The position numbers were made by a program, and so were the translations under genes. From contig MSJH02000810.1 of assembly GCA_001931875.2 (NCBI GenBank), forward strand, positions 281,695-345,694: a stretch of DNA of 64,000 bases. The letters run 5' to 3'. Below, one piece after another: positions 56,448-64,000 of the stretch (the stretch's first letter is position 1; each line of letters begins with the position of its first letter). Source of the DNA: Byssochlamys sp. IMV 00236 (taxonomy: Eukaryota; Ascomycota; Eurotiomycetes; Eurotiales; Thermoascaceae). The notes under the pieces were generated by a model. The model saw nothing but the letters and a program-made list of their open reading frames with translations, made no database searches and was not told the DNA's origin.

Positions 56448-59400
56448 TGGGGGCGGGCCCGCGAGATTCAGCAGAACCAGCGGCTGCGAGAGTCAAGATG
56501 ATGCTTCGACCGTCTGCTTTTGGACAAACTGAAGCACAGCACCTCCAGGGTTTCCGCCGTCAGGTCGATGGGCGGAGCGGGTTTCCCCCTCTTGCAGCTC
56601 GGGGCGGTTGGGAAAGATGCAGTCACGCCTCCTGGCTGTCCAAGTTCGCTGCTTAATTAGCTCTCCCGAGCGAACACCCTCGGGTCCCTGACGCTCGTGC
56701 ACGGCGCCCGTAACCTTCCCTTCCACCTTCGACCCTGTCGAATTGTCGCGAGGCTGGCGAATCGACTAATTCCGTGATTCACGCAGGATCCAGTCGGTTT
56801 GTTCGGTGTTTTGTTTGTTGGGTTGGATGAAGCTGACGGAGGGGGGAGGGGGGAAACCTGACTTGGTAGTACGGTGCTTTGCTTTCGCTTTTCGTTTCTG
56901 CTCTGCTCTGCTTTGCTTTGCTTGCTCGAGACCGACGTGGTAGTAGTGTAATAGTAAGTAGAGTAGTAGTTAATTAGTTAAGTATTATTACTGTATGATT
57001 ACTGGCCGTGGGAAAACGATCGACGAGTCGTGGGAGAGTCGCCAGGATCTGAGCCGGGGTTGTTTGGTGGCAGCACAGCACTGAGCAGAGCTGTTTTCCG
57101 GGTTCGNNNNNNNNNNNNNNNNNNNNTTTTTTTTTTTGCAAGCCAAGGGAGACGGGGGGGAACAAGCTCGTGGTGATTGCTGGATGGGCTCAACTCAGTA
57201 AATAATACTGTAATACAGTAGTAGTCGTAGTAGTTGGCCCCCCTGGGTTGGAAGCGAAATTGAGGGCGGGAGCGGCAGATGGTCTGGACCTACCTAAGGA
57301 ACAAGTGAGCTTGCCAGTCCACTAGCGACCTCCGTCGACCGGCGCTAAGAAGAACGACGGGCTGGACTGGATGATCTCCGGGCGCGATCAGCCGGCCAGC
57401 TTTGCTCGGGGGGAATCTTTCTGGGGCAGAACGAGAGAAGAGCGAGAGAGAATAAGAATAAGAATAATAACAATACCAGATGGCAGATACATACTCTAGT
57501 CCGACACTCCCCCGTGGATGCAACCGGTGGGGCAGCCAGAGAACGAGGGAGGGAGAATCAAGATGGAGGAGAGTTAAAATCGATTGGCTTATCTATTATT
57601 CCTAGAGGATGGCTGTGGTGATGATCTCGAGGGTGGTCAGGACTCAGGACAGACGATAGTCACGATACGGATACACTTCCCCGTTCGCGGGGTCACAAGG
57701 ACGAAGGGGAACTTGGAAGGGGAAGAGGCAATCCTGAAGCCAGAAGACAGTTGAGAGTATCTAGTAGTAATAACTCAATAGCACAACTGGTGGGCTCAGA
57801 GAGAGAGAGAGATGGCTCCGTCGACTATCAGCAGGTCTCACTGTGAGTAACAAAGTAATAATAATGACTTGCTCTAGACAGAAGCAGCTTGTCTTGCCTG
57901 GATCAATCATTTTGTTTCGCTATCCTGCAATAACAACGGATAGAAGTATATTACATGCGTGTCTCTGGGGAATGGACTAACTGTTAATTGCTCCATCCTG
58001 CAGAAGCCCGTGGAGGCCTCTGCCAAACGCGCAGTTGAGCATCGAATGGAAATCATCATGCGCACTGGCCGGCTAAACTACAACCGATCCGGAAATGTAG
58101 CTACACTGGCCGTTGTGTCTATCTCCCGTCTGCTCTGACAGTAATAAATCATGTATAATCGTCCTTCAGTAGGTCGAATGAATAAATTTGTCCTGCTGAT
58201 TGGGACAGGAAACAGGGTCTGCCACACCAGTTTCGATCCTCAGGGATTGGCTGCTCCGGCCAGTTCTCCCTCCTTCCGGCTGCTGCCCGTGCAGAAGACT
58301 GCTTGCTAGCAGGTGCCAGGCAGGCAGTCCGGGGAAGAGCCCGACTTGGTGACTATCTACTAGTATCTAGTATCTACACTACCTACTGGCTGCAGGCTAG
58401 GGAAGTAATTAACTATTGTCCGGGATCGAAACAAAAATGATCAACAGCAGCCGACTCCCAGATGCACGTCAAGGAGCTGGCATGTTCTGTTCTAACTTCT
58501 GCCCTCCTTGCCATGCCGGACATTTTTATGCTTTCTAGGACCTCCAGAAGAATATGTAGTTACCCCTTCCTGGCATTCTCCCTCCGTAGAGCTGTCTGTC
58601 ATCCATCCAATTGGCGACAGCAGAGCGTGGAGCTGGCAATGGGGGCGAATGAAACGCGTTTGGCGGTGCTTCGAGGCTGAGCGTGTGGCTAATCACACAC
58701 CTCCATCCCCATTATTATTATTGTGATCCGGTTGTCACACACCTAGGCGCTTACGCAGGACACTGCCAGATAGGAACGTTCTCCTTGGAAAGAAGGGGAC
58801 CACTCTTTGTTGCTAGAAGACTCTAGTTATCTGATTATTGTCCAACCCGACTCTTCCAGCCTATACATGATGATGACCAGTTAGTTAACTAGTTTAGTTA
58901 TACGGAGTATAGGGGCCATCGGATAGACTACATGGATTATGGATAGCTTCCAGGAGGTCCGCAGAGGCGGGCTTGAAGCAACAGTCAGCTGCCTATGATT
59001 GGCTTTTGCCACGGCTGCGATTGTCATGAGTGTGTACACCGTCTTCTCGATATAGAACATTGATGATAACTATACTTGGGCTGCAGTTCCCTCAAGATCT
59101 CTACCATAGTACTCCTGGAAACTTCCACCCGAGCAACCGCACAAAGAGAATAATGATTAGTCGCTCAGATCGTAGCATAATCTGCACTGGCCACCCTTCG
59201 ATCTACGCAGCCTTTTTCTGGTCAGCTCTGTAAACAATACTAATAATACTTACTGAAGCTCTCCGCAAAGCTGCGGGGGAGGCTTGGCCCGAGGTCATCA
59301 CATGCAAACAACCGCTTTAGGCCCTCGACGTCAACGCTGACCACGTCTCCGGAAGATGCGATACACTCTCCATTGTTTGCCTTCCTGCGCATCTGTTCTG

Positions 59401-59585
59401 CGTAAATACTTGAGAGACACAGACAGAAGACGCCTGTATTCGATCCCTACGATTTTGGGCCTCCAGCTCTGAGCATGCGAGCTGCTGCAGGTGTAGCCTG
59501 TCGGTCGGACAGCATCGGATCGTGACCGCGAAGAGGGGCCAGATACAACAGATAACAAACACAAGACAAGACGAGGCGAGACAAG
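56448..59585. other. 3.1-kb divergent intergenic region
   Basis: Lies between the divergent phosphatase and ABC transporter genes. It holds an assembly gap, purine-rich runs (about 57430-57470), and many AT and CT tracts. No coding exon was recognised on either strand; the open frames at 58462-58726 overlap in two frames without motifs. Confidence 0.55.
57107..57126. other. Assembly gap (20 N)
   Basis: Twenty N bases followed directly by a T homopolymer, which probably caused the break in assembly. True gap length is unknown. Confidence 0.98.
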
Positions 59586-62060
59586 ATGGCAGCTCAGTCG
59601 ACCCTTCGACGTCCCGAGGATCCCCTCGTCGCCTTGTACAGACACTACCTCGCTCGGTTTCGTGCCACGGTAGGGCACTCATCACGAACGACGCGAATAG
59701 CTGGTACCGTGCTGCTACTGCTTTCCATCGTGGGCTCTAGTTATGGGGGATACAAATGGCTGCGGGATACGGCCAAAGAACGGGCTCAAGGGCGACGTTT
59801 ACTGCGTCGTAATTCGGGAATCCGAGCCAAAGATGGATCTCGAATCATTTACGTCCCCTACAGAGATAACGCGACATCCAAGGTGACCATAAATCCGACG
59901 AAACCGACCACCTTCGATGCCCATCGCAGATTGTTCTTGAACCCGCCTCGATCCGCGCGAATGGCTGACGGAGAGCCCTTGAGCGAAATCCCTCCACCAT
60001 CGACCAAGCCAGGGTTGAACCTGGCGTTTCTTCACCAGTTCCTTAGCTTGCTGAGCATCATGATTCCTCGATGGCACAGCAAAGAGACGGGCTTGTTATT
60101 AAGTCACAGCATGTTTTTGCTGCTGCGGACCTATTTATCTCTGCTGATTGCCCGGTTAGACGGTGAGATCGTGAGAGATCTCGTTGCTGGGAAGGGGCGA
60201 GCGTTCATCTGGGGGATCATCAAATGGTGCGGTATAGGAACGTTCGCATCGTACACAAACGCGATGATCAAGTTCCTTCAGTCGAAGGTCTCGATCGCCT
60301 TCCGGACGCGGCTCACTAGGTACATTCACGATCTTTATCTCAATGACAGCCTGAGTTACTATAAACTGTCGAATCTGGACGGTGGTGTGGGTCAAGGAGC
60401 CGACCAGTTCATTACCCAGGATCTCACCCTCTTCTGTTCTTCCGCGGCCGCTCTCTATTCCTCGATAGGAAAGCCGCTGGTTGACCTGTTTGTCTTCAAC
60501 TATCAGCTCTACCGATCTCTAGGCCCTCTGGCCTTGACTGGCATTCTCAGCGGTTACTTCAGCACGGCGGTTGTCCTCCGCAAACTTTCACCTCCATTTG
60601 GCAAACTGAAGGCAGTGGAAGGCAAGAAGGAAGGAGATTTCAGAGGATTGCACACCCGTCTGCTTGCCAACGCGGAAGAGGTCGCCTTCTATGGCGGCTC
60701 CGATATTGAGCGGATCTTCCTGGTGAAGAGCTTTGGCGACTTGCAACGATGGATGGAAGGCATTTACAGTCTCAAGATACGATACAACATGATCGAGGAT
60801 ATTATCTTGAAATATTCCTGGTCGGCTTTCGGGTACCTGATCACCTCGCTACCCGTGTTCCTTCCAGCATGGGGCGGTCTTGGTGGAGTCATGGAACTGG
60901 CGAATGCAGCTGAGGAGTCCCATCGGGAGCGCGGCCGTATGAAGGAGTTCATTACGAACAAGCGGCTAATGCTGTCTCTGGCAGACGCCGGCGGTCGCAT
61001 GATGTATAGCATCAAGGATCTGTCCGAGTTGGCCGGCTACACGTCGCGGGTTTACACGCTCATTTCGGCCCTGCATCGCGTATATGCAAACGCATACTAC
61101 CAGCCTCGTGGAACACATCCCGAAATCTATTCCCTCTCTGATGTTCAGGGCACCATCCATAATGGATTTGATGGTGTTCGTCTCGAGCACGTTCCTATTG
61201 TAGCGCCTGCTCTCTATCCTCACGGAGGTGACGAGCTGCTTGAGGACCTCACCTTCATTGTCCACTCTGGTGAACATCTTCTCGTGTCCGGTCCGAATGG
61301 AGTCGGAAAGTCGGCCATCGCCCGTGTCGTTGCTGGTTTGTGGCCGGTGTACCGCGGTCTGGTCAGCAAGCCGCGCGGATTCGGCACCGATGGTATCATG
61401 TTCTTACCCCAAAGGCCTTATCTCAGCGTCGGAACTCTGCGTGACCAGGTCATCTACCCAGATACCGAGATGGATATGCGTGATAAGGGCAGGACGGACC
61501 GTGAGCTTCTGAGGATTCTCGAAGAAGTGCATCTCGGTTACCTTCCTGACCGCGAAGGCGGCTGGGACTGCCGAAAGGAATGGAAGGATGTACTCAGCGG
61601 AGGCGAGAAGCAGAGGATGGGCATGGCCCGGCTGTTGTACCACGAGCCAAGCTATGCCTTTGTCGACGAGGGCACATCTGCTGTCTCGTCAGATGTCGAG
61701 GGCCTACTCTATGAGAGGGCAAAGGAGAAGGGAATCACGTTGATCACGATCTCGACCCGCGCCTCCCTGAAGAAATATCACACCTTCACCCTCACGTTGG
61801 GTTTGGGCCCGCGAGGCGATGAATGGGAATTCGAGAGAATTGGAACGGAGAAGGAGAAACTTGGCGTTGAAAAGGAGCTGCAGGAGCTGCGCAAGCGCTT
61901 GGACAAGGTCGAAGAGTGGAAGCGGCGCCGAGAGGAGATTGAGAACGAACTGCGCAAGGTCTGGGTCGAGGAGGGAGAGCTCGCCCCTCCACCTTATGAA
62001 GCAGAAGATGACGCCGTGCCAGCGGAGGAGCAATCTGTAGAAGATCCAAGTCAGAACTAA
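59586..62060 (+). CDS. Peroxisomal ABCD-type fatty-acid ABC half-transporter
   Basis: Half-transporter of the ALD/PXA family, importing long-chain acyl-CoA or fatty acids into peroxisomes. Intronless, 824 aa. An N-terminal hydrophobic segment (TVLLLLSIVGSSYGGY, about residues 41-56) precedes the ABC membrane domain. Family EAA-like motif: LLANAEEVAFYGGSDIE. The nucleotide-binding domain has Walker A GPNGVGKSA near 570, LPQRPYLSVGTLRDQVIYP, the ABC signature LSGGEKQRMGMARLLYH near 669 and Walker B YAFVDEGTSAVS near 690. The segment ITLITISTRASLKKYH follows, where the switch His is usually in a SHR context but reads STR. The C-terminal region (EKEKLGVEKELQELRKRLDK) is a coiled coil. The family is certain; which of the two fungal partners this is cannot be told from sequence alone. 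Confidence 0.93.
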   Translation: MAAQSTLRRPEDPLVALYRHYLARFRATVGHSSRTTRIAGTVLLLLSIVGSSYGGYKWLRDTAKERAQGRRLLRRNSGIRAKDGSRIIYVPYRDNATSKVTINPTKPTTFDAHRRLFLNPPRSARMADGEPLSEIPPPSTKPGLNLAFLHQFLSLLSIMIPRWHSKETGLLLSHSMFLLLRTYLSLLIARLDGEIVRDLVAGKGRAFIWGIIKWCGIGTFASYTNAMIKFLQSKVSIAFRTRLTRYIHDLYLNDSLSYYKLSNLDGGVGQGADQFITQDLTLFCSSAAALYSSIGKPLVDLFVFNYQLYRSLGPLALTGILSGYFSTAVVLRKLSPPFGKLKAVEGKKEGDFRGLHTRLLANAEEVAFYGGSDIERIFLVKSFGDLQRWMEGIYSLKIRYNMIEDIILKYSWSAFGYLITSLPVFLPAWGGLGGVMELANAAEESHRERGRMKEFITNKRLMLSLADAGGRMMYSIKDLSELAGYTSRVYTLISALHRVYANAYYQPRGTHPEIYSLSDVQGTIHNGFDGVRLEHVPIVAPALYPHGGDELLEDLTFIVHSGEHLLVSGPNGVGKSAIARVVAGLWPVYRGLVSKPRGFGTDGIMFLPQRPYLSVGTLRDQVIYPDTEMDMRDKGRTDRELLRILEEVHLGYLPDREGGWDCRKEWKDVLSGGEKQRMGMARLLYHEPSYAFVDEGTSAVSSDVEGLLYERAKEKGITLITISTRASLKKYHTFTLTLGLGPRGDEWEFERIGTEKEKLGVEKELQELRKRLDKVEEWKRRREEIENELRKVWVEEGELAPPPYEAEDDAVPAEEQSVEDPSQN

Positions 62061-62780
62061 ACGATTCCCTTGGCATGAAATGTATGAAGACCATGTAACA
62101 AACCCTCACTAGCCATATATTAGTCACATTAGCCTTCTTTATAAGAATATCCAGAATACTGCAATTTCAGGAACCCTCACGTGAATTTTCACAGTACCAC
62201 CCTGCACGGAATTGTTCACATCATTCTCGTGAGGTTTCAATAACAGAGATCTGTCATAGTTGTAGTTCCTCATGCATGCTGTAGCGGCCTTGTAGAATTG
62301 ACGAATCGGGTGCGGGATCCATGAACTTTTCCCCTCAGACGCCAAAGATGTCAAAACAACCAATGTGAACTGAATTTTTGGAATTTTACCTTCACGGAGC
62401 TGAGAGAACCTTCAATTCAAGATCTAGACCCAGAGTGAACCCCCAGAAGCTCAATAATCCCCTTGTTTGATCAGTAGTTGCTCTCCATATCATGTGACCT
62501 CTAATCCACCGCCAGGCCTCCCAAACTCTGACTTGCCGCCGGGGCGTTCTCTTTGGTGAATTTAGTCTAGATCCGTAACCATAATAAATGACAGACCTGA
62601 ACCATTCATTCATTATCATATCACCTTGGTTTGCTTGTCGGCCAATCTGAAACACAACAAAACACTCTGCAAGGCTCGAAACTTTCTCATTTCACCCGGG
62701 TCTTCTGACTCGAATCTTCATCCCCAGAGCGTAGCTCACTTCGATGCAGCTCAAGTTCTCCTGAGAAGTTGCAAGCACCA
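62061..62780. other. Intergenic
   Basis: Between the ABC transporter and the Clr2-like gene. No gene recognised. Confidence 0.5.
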
Positions 62781-64000
62781 ATGGCGTTGACTCAGAGCAA
62801 CATCAAATGGACACAGGTCCCCCTCGATCACTCCCTTAGTGATGGGGACAAGGAGACTTGGCCGAAGGATCCAAACTATCACCGTCCGGATGATAGCTTG
62901 TATAGGGAGAAAACCGCGAAGATGTGGATGCTCAAGAGAAATGAGTATGAGCCTGGTAAGCAACCTCTTCTTACCTTTGCTTTTGTTCTGTTCTGGTTCG
63001 TTTTCTTTTATTGTGCTTTTTGATATTGGAGAAGGGGCATATTTTGTGTGCATGTGTGCTAGAGTGTTGTTGTTTTGTGTGATGTCTTTTTGGTTGTCAC
63101 TTTCCCCTTCACCTTCTTCTTCAAGGACCTTGTATTGCCTTTGCTCTTGCTTCTTGCTTTTCTTTTATAATGTCCTTGGCTTTGTTGTCTGCTTTGATTT
63201 CCATTCTGCTTTTCTCTGTAGGAAGACTTGCTGGTATCATGGTGGCCCTGTTGTCTCCGCGGTCGAGTTGTTCAACTTCTCTGCTCTGATATGGTTAGCT
63301 TTCGACCCAAGTCTCAATATAGGAGCCTTGCTACCATGGAATATATCATATCCTCAGGGCACAGGAGGCCGTTGTGCCATCCTGTCAGCAACGGCTACAG
63401 TGACCATCGTGGAGGGCGTTCTGTTCATGAAGCATTATGGACTGTGAAAGGTTTACAGGTTTACAGCCTATGTGTGAAAATAAAATCACACCGCCCTACT
63501 GTCGGATTAATTCGGCATCTCTTTCCGATCTCTTTGTTACCTGTTGCTGGCCATGTTGTGGTGGTTGTTATGCTTAGCGTCTTTTTCTCGGAGCGTTCAG
63601 TTCATCTCCCACAACGACGCGTCGTCCTTCTTCTCCTAGCTAATGCTTCAACGCGACCTAAACAGGAGAGAACTACATCCTCGAGAGGCTTCCTGAAGGC
63701 TACGCTCTCTTTGATAAGCCGCGTCCGTCTGACAGCACGATCGTACGTATATCTTGATATCATGTTGCTCTGCTGACCGAGTTGTGTTCTTCCCTGATGC
63801 TGATATCGCTCGAATAGCGTGACAAATATCTCTGGGGACACCCTTCAGGGGCGTACTTCAACTCTCCGAATAGATTCTTCCCCCACTTTTACTGGTTTAT
63901 CACTGGGAAGCAGGGCGACTGCGGGTGTGATCTTTGCATAAACCAACGGAAAAGAGAATCCCAGGGTTCGAAGATGAAAGGCAAGGAAAAGGAGACCGAG
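62781..64000 (+). CDS. Clr2-like transcriptional silencing protein (3' end outside window)
   Basis: Related to fission yeast Clr2, a SHREC-complex subunit acting in heterochromatic silencing. Exons 62781-62955, 63666-63742 and 63818 to the right edge, with continuous frame. N-terminal reading: GENYILERLPEGYALFDKPR (residues about 59-78), then RDKYLWGHPSGAYFNSPNRF and FFPHFYWFITGKQGDCGCDLC. The block KYLWGHPSG...F-SPNRFFPH followed by the C-x-C-x-x-C pair is the conserved N-terminal Clr2 signature. The first intron is 710 nt, far longer than the usual 50-80 nt here, and has open frames of its own without motifs. No stop before the edge, so the bulk of the protein lies beyond the window. Confidence 0.85.

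Noticed and set aside
1..64000. CRISPR arrays, rRNA genes, complete transposons or retroelements
   Set aside because: No regularly spaced repeats, rRNA-like blocks, reverse transcriptase or transposase motifs were seen; a eukaryotic nuclear segment would not carry CRISPR.

Overview
The window looks like a chromosome segment of a filamentous ascomycete in the Eurotiales, most likely an Aspergillus-type species. The genes are broken by many 45-80 nt introns with GT...AG ends and CTRAC-like branch sites. There is a clear abaA conidiation regulator and a LaeA-like methyltransferase, and intergenic DNA is rich in poly-pyrimidine tracts and microsatellites. Most genes could be assembled exon by exon with reading frames that close exactly; exon limits are given for these.

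Layout. 1-6 kb: a LaeA-like methyltransferase (minus, running off the left edge), a mitochondrial acyl-CoA dehydrogenase (plus) and a bZIP factor (minus). 6-13.4 kb: a gene graveyard holding two neighbouring decayed minus-strand genes, an L-lactate dehydrogenase (8.3-9.4 kb) and the C-terminal half of a bacterial-type phosphoenolpyruvate synthase (9.5-10.95 kb). 13.4-17.5 kb: a vezatin/Inp2-like membrane protein and PCNA. 17.5-22.5 kb: gene-poor DNA. 22.5-26.3 kb: a UPF0658-type Golgi membrane protein, an Uma2-like nuclease-fold protein and Sec61 beta. 26.3-38.6 kb: an AT-rich accessory stretch in which the urea permease gene (DUR3/ureA type) is flanked by relics. These are fragments of a repeated gene family, a chimeric family member whose C-terminal module matches the nuclease-fold gene at 24.7 kb, and a broken SF1 helicase. 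A zinc-ribbon protein gene closes this part.

38.6-64 kb is mainly conserved core: dynein light chain LC8 and MRD1 (divergent), abaA, xylose reductase, an unrecognised conserved-looking gene, SDS22, a Psr1-type phosphatase, a peroxisomal ABCD transporter and the start of a Clr2-like silencing factor (off the right edge).

The genes do not form one pathway. Functional links are local: PCNA and its MCB box with S-phase control, abaA and its BrlA/AbaA sites with conidiation, DUR3 and GATA sites with nitrogen control. No new multi-gene defence or biosynthetic system could be supported. The most interesting signals are (i) gene architecture: a PCNA start codon that appears to be split by an intron, an ATG-only first exon in Sec61 beta, a 7-nt exon in the methyltransferase and 7 exons in the 94-residue LC8; (ii) the paired lactate dehydrogenase/PEP synthase relics; and (iii) the dispersed family carrying a nuclease-fold C-terminal module.
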